A stretch of DNA of 64,000 nucleotides from RPQJ01 sp963726665 (GCA_963726665.1 CAVSDW010000002.1:62001-126000); one strand, 5' to 3'; shown: positions 48,396 to 57,975, counted from the stretch's first letter. A program made the numbers and translations. The notes: a model not told the origin generated them from the sequence alone.

Positions 48396-49144
48396 CGCCC
48401 CTCCTCCGTCCGCGGTGGGTGAGGCTCCCCGGCACGCCGGCGACGGCCCTGCACCGAGGTCAGGATCCCGCGCAGGATGTTGACCTCGTTCTGGTCCATG
48501 ACCGCGCGGTTGAAGAGCCGCCGGATGCGAGCCATGAGGTGGCCCTCGCCGTTGCGGTCGCGGAAACCGACTTCCTCCATTACCTGTTCGAGGTGCCCGT
48601 AGAAGCGCTCCATCTCCGTCGCGCTCGCGAGCGGGATGCCGCGCGCGGCGGCGGCGGCGCCATCGTCTCGCAGCGCGAGCAGCAGTTCGTAGGCGATCAC
48701 CTGCACCGCCATCGCGACATTGAGCGACGCGTAGGACTCGCCGGTCGGGATCGAGAGCAGCAGCTGGCAGCGCTCGATGTCGTCGTTCAGCAGACCCGTT
48801 CGCTCGGCTCCGAACAGCACTGCGACCGCGCCGTCCCGGGACGCGGCCGCGCACTCGCGCGCGGCCTCACGGGGCTCGACCACGCGCCACGGCAGATGCC
48901 TGGCCCTGGAGGTCGTGCCCACGATCAGCCCGCAGTCGGCGACGGCGCTCGCGACGTCCGGGTACACGACCGCGCGGTCGAGGACGTCGTCGGCCCCTGC
49001 CGCCATCACCGTGGCCTCGGTCGCCGGGAAACGCGCGGGCGCCACGAGGCGCAGGTTCGCGAATCCCATGGTCTTCATCGCGCGGGCGGCCGAGCCGATG
49101 TTGCCGGGGTGCGAGATGCCTACGAGTACGATGCTGATGGACAT
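48392..49144 (-). CDS. trmJ: tRNA (cytidine/uridine-2'-O-)-methyltransferase TrmJ
   Basis: TrmJ methylates the 2'-hydroxyl of nucleotide 32 in several tRNAs. It is a SPOUT-class enzyme with a trefoil-knot SAM site; motifs VLVGISHPGNIGSAARAMKTMG, AVLFGAERTGLLNDDI and SIPTGESYASLNVAMAVQ are all present in order. The 250 residues are normal. It is the first gene of the trmJ-iscS-iscU*-iscA run and is divergent from suhB with only 23 bases between the start codons. Confidence 0.95.
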   Translation of the reverse strand: MSISIVLVGISHPGNIGSAARAMKTMGFANLRLVAPARFPATEATVMAAGADDVLDRAVVYPDVASAVADCGLIVGTTSRARHLPWRVVEPREAARECAAASRDGAVAVLFGAERTGLLNDDIERCQLLLSIPTGESYASLNVAMAVQVIAYELLLALRDDGAAAAARGIPLASATEMERFYGHLEQVMEEVGFRDRNGEGHLMARIRRLFNRAVMDQNEVNILRGILTSVQGRRRRAGEPHPPRTEEGR

Positions 49145-49151
49145 GCTCTGC

Positions 49152-49158
49152 TATTCTA
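49152..49158. promoter_or_regulatory. Overlapping divergent -10 elements between trmJ and suhB
   Basis: The seven bases TATTCTA give TATTCT on the plus strand (49152-49157) towards suhB and TAGAAT on the minus strand (49158-49153) towards trmJ. The gap between the two start codons is only 23 bases, so each transcript would begin within a few bases of its ATG. Clear -35 boxes are not seen on either side. Confidence 0.4.
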
Positions 49159-49167
49159 GCCGTCTGC

Positions 49168-49968
49168 ATGCAACCGCTACTCAACATCGCCGTCCGCGCC
49201 GCGCGCCGTGCCGGTGACCTCATCGTGCGCAACGTCGACCGCGTGCCGTCTCTCGGCGTGCGCTCGAAGAGCCGCAACGACTTCGTGAGCGAAATCGACC
49301 AGCTCGCGGAGCGCGACATCATCGAGACCATCCGCCGGACCCACCCGGACCACGGCTTCCTCGGCGAGGAAGGCGGCCGCAGCGGCGGCGACGAATTCGT
49401 TTGGATCATCGACCCACTGGACGGCACGACGAACTTCCTGCATGGCTTCCCGACTTTCGCGGTTTCGCTCGCCTGCGAATACCGCGGCCGGCTCGAGCAC
49501 GCTGTGGTCTACGACCCCATGCGGCAGGAGCTTTTTACGGCCTCGCGGGGCGACGGGGCGCAGCGCGACGGCCGTCGGATACGGGTGAGCAAGCAGGCGG
49601 GGCTCGAAGGTGCCCTCATCGGCACCGGATTCCCTTACCGCGCCAATGCGCGCTGGATCGACGAATACCTGGCGATGCTCAAGTCCGTCATGCAGCAGAC
49701 GGCTGGCGTGCGCAGGCCCGGCGCGGCGTCGCTGGACCTCGCCTACGTCGCGGCCGGCCGCATCGACGGATTCTGGGAAATCGGCCTCAACTCCTGGGAC
49801 ACGGCCGCCGGCACGCTCCTCATCACCGAGGCCGGCGGACACGTCGGCACGCTCTCCGGCGGCGAGTACCGCCAGGGCGGCAACATCATCGCAGGCACCC
49901 CCAAGGTCTATGAGGCCCTGGTCGAGTGCCTCAAGCCGTTCGTGCCGGAACCGCTGCGCGAGGGCTGA
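49168..49968 (+). CDS. suhB: Inositol monophosphatase family protein SuhB
   Basis: SuhB is a magnesium-dependent inositol-1-monophosphatase-fold protein and also a partner of the NusA/NusB antitermination complex on rRNA operons. The 266-residue product has the metal-binding FLGEEGG, WIIDPLDGTTNFLHGFP and NSWDTAAGTLLITEAGG motifs. The start is ATG at 49168. It stands alone, divergent from trmJ and followed by a 94-base gap before the permease. Confidence 0.95.
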   Translation: MQPLLNIAVRAARRAGDLIVRNVDRVPSLGVRSKSRNDFVSEIDQLAERDIIETIRRTHPDHGFLGEEGGRSGGDEFVWIIDPLDGTTNFLHGFPTFAVSLACEYRGRLEHAVVYDPMRQELFTASRGDGAQRDGRRIRVSKQAGLEGALIGTGFPYRANARWIDEYLAMLKSVMQQTAGVRRPGAASLDLAYVAAGRIDGFWEIGLNSWDTAAGTLLITEAGGHVGTLSGGEYRQGGNIIAGTPKVYEALVECLKPFVPEPLREG

Positions 49969-50062
49969 GGCCGGTACTATCGCGCGGGGCCGCCGTCGCG
50001 GTACATTCCGCCGGCGCCCAGCCAGGCGCGAACAACTTCAACGAACGGCAGCGGGGGATTCA

Positions 50063-51511
50063 ATGGCACACAGCCTGTTCTCGACCAAGCCCATCGGCGA
50101 ACTGCACGAAGTGAGCTCGGTCAACGAGCTGAACCGGGTACTGGACGCACGGATGCTGGTATTGATGGGTATCGGGGCCATCATCGGCACCGGCATCTTC
50201 GTGCTCACGGGCACGGCCGCCGCCAATCACGCCGGGCCCGCGCTCGTGCTGTCGTTCATCATCGCCGGCATCGGCTGCGCATTCGCGGGCCTCTGCTACG
50301 CCGAGTTCGCGGCCATGATCCCGGTCTCGGGCAGCGCGTACTCATACTCCTACGCGACGCTCGGCGAGGGTGTCGCCTGGTTCGTGGGCTGGAACCTGAT
50401 CCTCGAATACCTGTTCGCGGCCGCCACCATCGCGGTCGGCTGGTCGGGCTACGTCGTGAGCCTCATGAACCAGATCGGCCTGCACCTGCCGGACGCGCTC
50501 ACCAACGCGCCGTTTGCCAAGGGCGCGACGCACTGGGAACTGGTCCGCACCGGGGCGCTGATAAACCTGCCGGCGGTGCTGATCCTGTGCGTGATGTCGG
50601 CGCTGTGCTACGTCGGCATCCACCAGTCGGCACGCTTCAACGCGATCGTGGTCGCGATCAAGGTCACGGTCATCGTGCTCTTCATCGGCTTCGGTGCCTG
50701 GTACGTCCAGGGTGCGAACTGGGAGCCGTTCATCCCGCCGAACACCGGACCGGGTCATTTCGGCTGGAGCGGCGTGGTGACTGCCGCAGGCATCATATTC
50801 TTCGCCTACATCGGCTTCGACGCGGTGTCGACTGCAGCGCAGGAAGCGCGCAACCCGCAGCGCGACATGCCGATCGGCATCCTGGTCAGCCTCGCGATCT
50901 GCACGGTGCTCTACATCGGCGTGGCTGCGGTGCTGACGGGCATGGTTCCCTACCCGGAACTCAACACGCCGGCCCCCGTGGCCCTGGCGCTCGACCGGTA
51001 TTCGGGCCTGAGCTGGCTCGCCGGCTGGGTGAAGCTCGGCGCGATCGCGGGCATGACCTCGACCATGCTGGTGATGCTGCTCGGCCAGCCGCGCATCTTC
51101 TACGCGATGTCCAAGGACGGCCTGCTGCCGCCGGTGTTTGCGAAAGTGCACCCGAAGTTCAGGACGCCGTCGTTTTCGACGCTGCTGACGGGAGCCGTCG
51201 CGGCTACGGTCGCCGGGCTCTTTCCGGTGACGATCCTCGGCGAGCTCGTGTCGATCGGCACGCTGATGGCCTTCATCGTGGTGTGCATCGGCGTGCTGGT
51301 GCTGCGTCGCACGCGACCGGACCTGAAGCGGCCGTTCCGCGTCAAGGCGCCGTGGTTCGTGTGTACCGCCGGCGCGCTGATCTGCGCCTACATGATGATC
51401 TCGCTGCCGGCGGACACCTGGGTGCGGCTGATCGTCTGGACGTTCTTCGGCGTGCTCGTCTACGTCTTCTACGGCCGCACGCACAGCGCGCTCGGGCGCA
51501 AGCGGGCCTAG
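50063..51511 (+). CDS. APC-family amino acid permease
   Basis: The 482-residue protein has about 12 transmembrane helices and the N-terminal APC signature GIGAIIGTGIFVLTG near residue 35, with IGFDAVSTAAQEARNPQRDMPIG in the middle. It resembles the cationic/branched amino acid subfamily (YfnA/CAT-like); the exact substrate is unknown. The ATG at 50063 follows a GCGGGGGATT site. The stop overlaps the convergent terC stop by four bases. Confidence 0.92.
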   Translation: MAHSLFSTKPIGELHEVSSVNELNRVLDARMLVLMGIGAIIGTGIFVLTGTAAANHAGPALVLSFIIAGIGCAFAGLCYAEFAAMIPVSGSAYSYSYATLGEGVAWFVGWNLILEYLFAAATIAVGWSGYVVSLMNQIGLHLPDALTNAPFAKGATHWELVRTGALINLPAVLILCVMSALCYVGIHQSARFNAIVVAIKVTVIVLFIGFGAWYVQGANWEPFIPPNTGPGHFGWSGVVTAAGIIFFAYIGFDAVSTAAQEARNPQRDMPIGILVSLAICTVLYIGVAAVLTGMVPYPELNTPAPVALALDRYSGLSWLAGWVKLGAIAGMTSTMLVMLLGQPRIFYAMSKDGLLPPVFAKVHPKFRTPSFSTLLTGAVAATVAGLFPVTILGELVSIGTLMAFIVVCIGVLVLRRTRPDLKRPFRVKAPWFVCTAGALICAYMMISLPADTWVRLIVWTFFGVLVYVFYGRTHSALGRKRA

Positions 51512-52488
51512 AACCCGGGATCGCTCCCTGCGGCGATCCGGTCGCGTCGCGTCGCCCACAGCGACGCGACGATGCCCCCTGCCAGCGTACCGACGATGAT
51601 GCCGAGCGACACCAGGTTCGGCACGTGGTAGGCGGACACGAGCAGCATCTTCACGCCGACGAACGCCAGGATCAGCACCAGGCTGTACTTGAGGTAGCGG
51701 AAGATCGCCATGAAGCCCGCCACGGCGAAATACAGCGATCGCAGGCCGAGGATCGCGAAGGCGTTCGACGTGAACACGAGGAACGGGTCGCGGGTGACGG
51801 CGAGGATCGCCGGGATCGAGTCGACCGCGAACACGACGTCGGTCAATTCAACGATGATCAGCGCCACGAAAAGCGGCGTCGCGTAGAGCTTGCCCGAGCG
51901 GCGCACGAAGAAGCGCGCCCGGTCGAGCTCGCTGGTCACCGGCACGAAGCGCCGCACGATCCTGGCGGGAAGGCTCGAGCCGAAGTCGCGAACCTCTTCG
52001 TCGCGCAGCATCCTGAGCGCCGAGACGATCAGCGTCGCGCCGAAGACGTAGAACATCCAGTCGAAGTGGGCAAGCAGCGCCGTTCCCGCGCCGATCATCA
52101 GGCCGCGCAGCACGATCGCCCCGACGATGCCCCAGAAGAGCACGCGGTACTGGTAGAGCAGCGGGATCTTCAGGTACGAGAAGATCAGCGCCATCACGAA
52201 GATATTGTCGACCGACAGCGACCACTCGAGCAGGTAGCCGGTGACGTACTGCACGACCGCGTCCGACCCGCGCGCGAGTTCGTCGGCAGGCACGAACCCG
52301 AACCAGCGGTACTCGTACAGGCCGTAGACGACGCCGGCGAACGAACCCGCCACGCCCACCCAGACCGCCGTCCAGAACAGCGCCTGCCGTACCGACAGCT
52401 CCGCAGACTCGCGGTGCAGGACGCTCAGGTCGAGGACCAGCAGCGCCAGGAACAGCGCGATGAACCCGCCCCAGACCAGCTCGGTCAC
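51508..52488 (-). CDS. TerC/Alx-family integral membrane protein
   Basis: The 326-residue protein has about nine hydrophobic segments and the two acidic membrane motifs of TerC proteins, LEWSLSVDNIFVMALIF near residue 88 and VELTDVVFAVDSIPAILAVT near residue 217. E. coli Alx and relatives export manganese and may help load metalloproteins during export. No yybP-ykoY manganese riboswitch is recognisable; only 41 bases separate its start from the secF stop, which lies upstream on the same strand. The family is clear; the metal is inferred. Confidence 0.9.
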   Translation of the reverse strand: MTELVWGGFIALFLALLVLDLSVLHRESAELSVRQALFWTAVWVGVAGSFAGVVYGLYEYRWFGFVPADELARGSDAVVQYVTGYLLEWSLSVDNIFVMALIFSYLKIPLLYQYRVLFWGIVGAIVLRGLMIGAGTALLAHFDWMFYVFGATLIVSALRMLRDEEVRDFGSSLPARIVRRFVPVTSELDRARFFVRRSGKLYATPLFVALIIVELTDVVFAVDSIPAILAVTRDPFLVFTSNAFAILGLRSLYFAVAGFMAIFRYLKYSLVLILAFVGVKMLLVSAYHVPNLVSLGIIVGTLAGGIVASLWATRRDRIAAGSDPGF

Positions 52489-52529
52489 GGCTGCTATTCC
52501 TCAGATTCTCATGCCCGGGCTTCCCGCCC

Positions 52530-53466
52530 TCAGGGCATGTCGTCCACGGCGTCCTTCTCCTGCTGCGCCGGCATCAGGTCGAGGGCGGTGAGCTTGAGGT
52601 CCAGCGCCAGCGCGCTCGCGATGTAGATCGACGAATAGGTGCCCACCACGATGCCGATCGTGAGTGCCACGGAGAAACCCCGCAGGATCTCGCCGCCGAA
52701 GAACAGCAGCGACAGCACCGTGAGCATCGTGGTCAGGCTGGTCATGATCGTTCGCGACAGTGTCTCGTTGATGGCCGCATCGATCACCTGCTCCGGCGTG
52801 CCCTTGCGCATCGAGAAGAACCGCTCGCGCAGCCGGTCGAAGACCACGACCGTGTCGTTGAGCGAGTAGCCGATCACCGCGAGGATCGCCGCGAGGGACG
52901 GCAGGTCGAAGGTCATCCGCGTGACCGAGAAGAAACCGAGAATGATGATCGGGTCGTGCATTGCCGCCACGATCGCGCCGACGCCCAGCTTCCACTGGAA
53001 ACGCATGGCCACGTACCCGAGGATCAGCAGGAACGTGAACAGCATCGCGAGCGCGCCCTTCTCCGCGAGTTCCTGGCCCACCTGCGGCCCGACGACCTCC
53101 GTGCGCCTGCAGTTCCACCCCGGGGTTCTGCTGCTGTATCGCAGCGAGCACCTCCTGGCCGACCTTGTTCACGTCCTCGCTGCCCTTGGGCAGCAGGCGG
53201 ACAAGCACGTCGCGCGACGTGCCGAAGCTCTGCACCGCCGCGTCGCCGAGCCCGGCACCAGCGAGCTCGCTGCGGACCTTCTCCAGGTCCGCGGCCTTCG
53301 GGAAGGTGAATTCCATCACCACGCCGCCCGTGAAGTCGATGCCGAAATTGAGGCCCTGCACGGCGAGCGAGGCCAGCGAGCCCAGGATCAGGATCGCGGA
53401 AACCGCGTACCACCGCCTGCGCTTGGCCATGAAGGGGTAACTGGTCTTCCGGTGAAAGAATTCCAT
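52530..53466 (-). CDS. secF: Protein translocase subunit SecF (one apparent frameshift)
   Basis: SecF works with SecD to drive late steps of Sec export using the proton gradient. The first frame gives the N-terminal helix and NFGIDFTGGVVMEFTFP of the periplasmic domain. The second frame gives five membrane helices with FQWKLGVGAIVAAMHDPIII, GYSLNDTVVVFDRLRE and NETLSRTIMTS. Removing one G near 53107 (CAGGCGCAC) reads ELQRTEVVGPQVGQELAEKG across the break, about 311 residues. It begins 10 bases after secD. Confidence 0.93.
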
Positions 53467-53476
53467 TGCCGGGTCC

Positions 53477-55336
53477 TCAGATCGAGAGCGATTCCAGCTT
53501 GCGCCGGCGCCCCCATATCAGGTGGATGAGCGACCGGCTGCCGACCAGCGCGGTGAACATTGAAGTGATGATGCCGAGCGACAGCACGACCGCGAAGCCG
53601 CGCACCGGGCCCGTGCCGAAGGTGAACAGCACCACGCCGGCGATCAGTGTCGTGACGTTCGAGTCGGCGATCGAGGAGAAGGCCTTCTCGAAGCCCGCGT
53701 TGATCGCGGCGAACGGGCTGACGCCGTTGCGCAGCTCCTCGCGTATGCGCTCGAAGATCAGGATGTTGGCGTCCACGGCCATGCCGACCGTGAGCACGAT
53801 ACCGGCGATTCCTGGCAGAGACAGGGACGCCTGCAGCATCGACAGCAGCGCGGTGAGCAGCACGACGTTCGAGAGCAGCACGACGTCCGCGATCAGCCCG
53901 AACTTCTTGTAGTACAGCACCATGAACACGAACACCACGAGCAGCCCGATCGCAAGCGCCCGCATGCCGCGGTCGATGTTGTCCTGGCCGAGGCTCGGGC
54001 CTACGGTGCGCTGCTCCACGATGTAGAGCGGCGCGGCGAGCGACCCGGCGCGCAGCAGCAGCGCGAGCTCCCGCGCCTCGCCGGCGAGCAGCCCGGTGAT
54101 CTGGAAATTGCTGCTGAACACGCCGCGAATGGTCGCGACGCTGATGACTTTCTCCTCGGTGCACTCGGCGCCCGCGCGCACGCCGTTGCAGGGCTCGGCC
54201 TCCGCCACACGCTTCTTCTCGATGAACACCACCGACATCGGCCGCCCGAGATTCTCACGCGTCGTGCGCAGCATCTCGGACGCGCCGCGCGCGTCGAGCT
54301 TGACGTACACGGCGGGCTCGCCTTCCGAGAATCCCGAGCTCGCATCCACCAGCTGCTCGCCGGAGACGATGATGTCGCGCTTGAGCAGGACCGGTTCACC
54401 CTTGCGCGAGTGGTAGAGCTTCGAGCCGAGCGGCGCACGCTTGGTGCGCTCCGCATCCGCGGCGGAGTTCTGGTCGTCCACCAGCCGGAACTCGAGCGTC
54501 GCGGTAGCGCCGAGCACGCGCAGGGCCTCGTTCGGGTCCTGCACGCCGGGCAGCTGCACGACGATGCGGTCGAGCCCCTGGCGGGCCACGATGGGCTCGG
54601 TCACGCCGAGCTCGTCCACACGGTTGCGCAGCGTGGTGATGTTCTGCTGGATCGCGAAGTCCTGCCGCTCCTTGACCTGCTCCGGCCTCACCGTCACGCT
54701 GACCGAGCCACCCTCGCCGAGCGTGTCGGTCTCGATGGCAAGGTTCGGGTCGCGCTTGCGCAGCAGCGATGCGACTTTGGACGCGTCTCCGCCCGAACGG
54801 AGCAGGATCTTCACCGTGTCCTCGCCGTTGTTCTGCATTCCGCTGAACGGGATGCGCTCGTCGCGCAGCATCGTGCGATAGTCGCGCTCCATGCTCGCCA
54901 GCAGCTGCTTCACGGCGCCCTTCACGTCCACCTCGTACATGAAGTAGACGCCGCCGCGCAGGTCGAGGCCGAGGCTCATGGGCTTCAAGCCGATGGCACG
55001 CATCCACGCCGGAGTGCGAGGCACCTGCGACAGCGCGATCAGGTAGTCGCGCGGGGCGGCTTCACGGATCGCGTCGCGGGCCTTGATCTGCTGGTCCACC
55101 GAGCCGAAGCGCAGGACCAGGCGGTCTCCCTCGCGGTAGGTGGCGTCCGCAGGGATCCCCTTGGACGCGAGGATCGCGGCCACCGCGGCCTGCGACGGAT
55201 CCGTGAACGCCGTTCGGTCGTTGCGCGACAACTGCAGCGCCGGCGCCTCGCCGAACACGTTCGGCAGCGCGAGCACCAGGGCCACCAGCAAGACGATGGT
55301 GACCAGCCAGATCTTCCAGGCCGGGTAACTGTGCAT
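53477..55336 (-). CDS. secD: Protein translocase subunit SecD
   Basis: SecD is the larger partner of SecF in the inner membrane. The 619-residue product has an N-terminal helix (about residues 8-27), a periplasmic domain with GLDLRGGVYFMYEVD and the P1 region, and TTLRNRVDELGVTEPIVARQG. The C-terminal RND-type membrane bundle has GMAVDANILIFERIREELR. It is complete. The gene order yajC-secD-secF is standard, with a 15-base gap after yajC. Confidence 0.97.
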   Translation of the reverse strand: MHSYPAWKIWLVTIVLLVALVLALPNVFGEAPALQLSRNDRTAFTDPSQAAVAAILASKGIPADATYREGDRLVLRFGSVDQQIKARDAIREAAPRDYLIALSQVPRTPAWMRAIGLKPMSLGLDLRGGVYFMYEVDVKGAVKQLLASMERDYRTMLRDERIPFSGMQNNGEDTVKILLRSGGDASKVASLLRKRDPNLAIETDTLGEGGSVSVTVRPEQVKERQDFAIQQNITTLRNRVDELGVTEPIVARQGLDRIVVQLPGVQDPNEALRVLGATATLEFRLVDDQNSAADAERTKRAPLGSKLYHSRKGEPVLLKRDIIVSGEQLVDASSGFSEGEPAVYVKLDARGASEMLRTTRENLGRPMSVVFIEKKRVAEAEPCNGVRAGAECTEEKVISVATIRGVFSSNFQITGLLAGEARELALLLRAGSLAAPLYIVEQRTVGPSLGQDNIDRGMRALAIGLLVVFVFMVLYYKKFGLIADVVLLSNVVLLTALLSMLQASLSLPGIAGIVLTVGMAVDANILIFERIREELRNGVSPFAAINAGFEKAFSSIADSNVTTLIAGVVLFTFGTGPVRGFAVVLSLGIITSMFTALVGSRSLIHLIWGRRRKLESLSI

Positions 55337-55351
55337 GGTCGCCCCTCGGGC

Positions 55352-55681
55352 TCAGGCGCTCTTCAGGGTGCCCTTGGGCAGGACGCTGGTGACGGTGTGG
55401 CGCTGGATTTTCACCCGCACGCCTTCGGCCACCTCGACGGTCAGGAACTGCTCGCCGGCCTCCGTAATCCGGCCGAGGATCCCTCCGCTCGTGACGACTT
55501 CGTCGCCCGCCGCAAGGGCGGCGACCATGGCCTTGTGCTCCTTCGCGCGCTTCGTCTGCGGGCGGATGAGCAGGAAGTAGAACACGACGAAAATCAGGAC
55601 CAGGGGCAGCAGCGAGGTGAACGCGTTCGGCTGCGGGCCGCCGGCGGCCTGCGCGTAGGCGCTCGGGATCAACCAATCCAT
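55352..55681 (-). CDS. yajC: Sec translocon accessory protein YajC
   Basis: YajC is a small single-span membrane protein that associates with SecDF. The 109-residue product has a short N-terminal segment, one transmembrane helix (about residues 23-41, SLLPLVLIFVVFYFLLIRP), and the cytosolic domain with QTKRAKEHKAMVAALAAGDE and VTSGGILGRI. It lies between tgt and secD as usual. Confidence 0.97.
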   Translation of the reverse strand: MDWLIPSAYAQAAGGPQPNAFTSLLPLVLIFVVFYFLLIRPQTKRAKEHKAMVAALAAGDEVVTSGGILGRITEAGEQFLTVEVAEGVRVKIQRHTVTSVLPKGTLKSA

Positions 55682-55733
55682 CAGCGGGACTCCTGTACCA
55701 GGCCCGGTTGGGGGCCGTCAAAAAGGTTGCGGA

Positions 55734-56882
55734 TTATACCCGAGGGTCGGCCGGGCTGTCGGCTGACGCGGTTCCCCCCTCGGGGCCCGCCAGGAATGCG
55801 GCCGCAAATCGCTGGAAAACCCCCTGTTCGATGGCCGAACGGATCCGGGCCATGAGCGTCAGGTAATAGCTCAGGTTGTGGATGGTGTTGAGCCGTGCGC
55901 CGAGGATCTCGTTGCACCGGTCCAGGTGCCGCAGGTAGGCACGGGAGTAGTTCCGGCAGGTGTAGCAGCCGCAATCCGGGTCCAGCGGACGGGTGTCGGC
56001 CTGGTGCGCGGCGTTGCGGATCTTGACCACGCCCTGGCTCGTGAAGAGGTGGCCGTTGCGCGCGTTGCGGGTCGGCATGACGCAGTCGAACATGTCCACC
56101 CCGCGCGAGACCGCATTGACGATGTCCGCGGGCGTGCCGACCCCCATCAGGTAACGCGGGTGGTCGGCGGGCAGGTGCGGCCCGAGCGCATCGAGCACGG
56201 CGTTGCGTTCCCCGGCCGGCTCGCCGACCGCGAGGCCGCCGACCGCGTAGCCGTCGAAGCCGATCCCGCGCAGGGCCTCGATGGACTCGAGCCGCAGCGG
56301 CAGGTGCGTGCCGCCCTGCACGATGCCGAAAAGTGCGTTCGGGTTGCGGAGTCCCTCGAACGCGTCGCGGCTGCGGCGCGCCCAGCGCATCGAGAGCTCC
56401 ATCGAGCGGCGCGCTTCGGCCTCGCTGGCCGGGTACGGCGGGCACTCGTCGAAGACCATGACGATGTCGGAATCGAGCGCGGTCTGCACGCCGATCGAGA
56501 CCTCGGGACTCAGGAACACCGGGTCGCCGTTGACGGGTGAGCGAAACCGGACACCGTCCTCGCTCAACTTGCGCAGTTCCGCCAGGCTGAAGACCTGGAA
56601 GCCGCCCGAGTCGGTGAGGATCGGGCCCGGCCAGTGCATGAAGCCGTGCAGCCCGCCGTGGGCGCGGATGACGTCGGTCCCCGGACGCAACATCAGGTGG
56701 AACGTATTGCCGAGGACGATCTGCGCGCCGAGCCCCGTCAGCTCCTCCGGCGTCATCGCCTTTACCGTGCCGTAGGTGCCCACCGGCATGAAGACCGGCG
56801 TCTCGACGATGCCGCGGCGCAGCCTGAGCCGACCGCGACGCGCCCCGCCGCTGGTGGAAACGAGGTCGAAAATCCCGGTCAC
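55734..56882 (-). CDS. tgt: Queuine tRNA-ribosyltransferase Tgt
   Basis: Tgt exchanges guanine 34 for preQ1 in tRNAs with GUN anticodons. The 382-residue protein has TDSGGFQVFSLAELRKLSEDG with the catalytic loop, the nucleophile aspartate in GVDMFDCVMPTRNARNG, and the zinc site CGCYTCRNYSRAYLRHL (C-x-C-x2-C...H). The GTG start at 56882 overlaps the queA stop (GTGA) and is preferred over a long upstream reading antisense to nothing conserved. The C-terminal tail after IRSAIEQGVFQRF is variable. Confidence 0.96.
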   Translation of the reverse strand: MTGIFDLVSTSGGARRGRLRLRRGIVETPVFMPVGTYGTVKAMTPEELTGLGAQIVLGNTFHLMLRPGTDVIRAHGGLHGFMHWPGPILTDSGGFQVFSLAELRKLSEDGVRFRSPVNGDPVFLSPEVSIGVQTALDSDIVMVFDECPPYPASEAEARRSMELSMRWARRSRDAFEGLRNPNALFGIVQGGTHLPLRLESIEALRGIGFDGYAVGGLAVGEPAGERNAVLDALGPHLPADHPRYLMGVGTPADIVNAVSRGVDMFDCVMPTRNARNGHLFTSQGVVKIRNAAHQADTRPLDPDCGCYTCRNYSRAYLRHLDRCNEILGARLNTIHNLSYYLTLMARIRSAIEQGVFQRFAAAFLAGPEGGTASADSPADPRV

Positions 56883-57922
56883 CGTGCTTCCCCGAGTGCT
56901 GCGGGATCCGGCTCGACGAACATCGCGTCGCCGTAGCTGAAGAACCGGTAACCCGCGGCCACCGCATGCCGGTAGGCGCCGAGCACGTGCTGCCGGCCTG
57001 CGAATGCGCACACGAGCATGAGCAGGGTCGACTCCGGCAGGTGGAAATTCGTGACCAGCGCGTCCACCACCCGGAATCGGAAGCCGGGAGTGATGAAGAG
57101 CCTGGTGTCGCACGCGGACGGTGCCAGTTCACCTCCGGCCGCCGCGCTCTCCAGCGCGCGCACCGCGGTCGTCCCGATTGCCACGACGCGACCACCTCGC
57201 GCGCGGCAGGCCGCGACGGCCTCGCAGGTCGCGGCGGGAACGACGACACGCTCGGCGTGCATGCGGTGCAGGCCGAGGTCGTCGACCCGCACCGGCTGGA
57301 AGGTACCTGCGCCGACGTGCAGGGTCACCTGCGCGCTCGCGACCCCCGCCCGCTCGCAGGTCGCGAGGAGTTCAGCGTCGAAGTGCAGCCCCGCCGTCGG
57401 GGCCGCAACCGCTCCGGGCTCGCGCGCGTAGACCGTCTGGTAGCGCTCGCGATCCGAGTCCTCCACGGCCCGTCGCAGGTACGGCGGCAGCGGCATCTCG
57501 CCCTGGCGCTCGAAGACCGCGCCCGGGGATTCGTCGAACTCGAGCACCCAGAAATCCTCGGAACGGCCCGTGACACGCACGGTTCCGCCCCCTTCGAGGT
57601 GAATGGTGGATCCAGCCGCCGGAGGCTTGCTCGAGCGCATCTGCACGAGTGCGCTCGCACCGCCCAATACCCGCTCGAGGAGGATCTCGACGCGGCCGCC
57701 GCTGTCCTTCCGCCCGTACAGCCGGGCGGGCACGACCCGGGTGTCGTTGAACACCATGAGGTCGCCGGCACGCAGCAGTCGCGGCAGGTCCGCGAACTGA
57801 CGGTCCGTCACGGCGCCGGTCCTGCCGTCGAGATGCAGAAGACGGCTGTCGCTGCGCCGCGCGGCCGGATGGCGCGCGATCAGTTCGTCAGGCAACTCGT
57901 AGTGGAAGTCCGCGCGCAGCAT
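56879..57922 (-). CDS. queA: S-adenosylmethionine:tRNA ribosyltransferase-isomerase QueA
   Basis: QueA transfers and isomerises the ribosyl group of SAM to preQ1 in tRNA, forming epoxyqueuosine. The 347-residue product begins MLRADFHYELPDELIARHP. It includes LMVFNDTRVVPARLYGRK, GAVAAPTAGLHF, VTLHVGAGTFQPVR and VTNFHLPESTLLMLV. It is complete and coupled to tgt by a four-base overlap, giving the queA-tgt-yajC-secD-secF run. Confidence 0.97.
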   Translation of the reverse strand: MLRADFHYELPDELIARHPAARRSDSRLLHLDGRTGAVTDRQFADLPRLLRAGDLMVFNDTRVVPARLYGRKDSGGRVEILLERVLGGASALVQMRSSKPPAAGSTIHLEGGGTVRVTGRSEDFWVLEFDESPGAVFERQGEMPLPPYLRRAVEDSDRERYQTVYAREPGAVAAPTAGLHFDAELLATCERAGVASAQVTLHVGAGTFQPVRVDDLGLHRMHAERVVVPAATCEAVAACRARGGRVVAIGTTAVRALESAAAGGELAPSACDTRLFITPGFRFRVVDALVTNFHLPESTLLMLVCAFAGRQHVLGAYRHAVAAGYRFFSYGDAMFVEPDPAALGEAR

Positions 57923-57975
57923 GGGGCGCGAATGCTAGCAGAGGGCCGATACCGAACGGCCCGCCCGGGAACGCG

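Noticed and set aside
52489..52529. yybP-ykoY manganese riboswitch upstream of the TerC gene
   Set aside because: Only 41 bases separate it from the secF stop, too short for the element.
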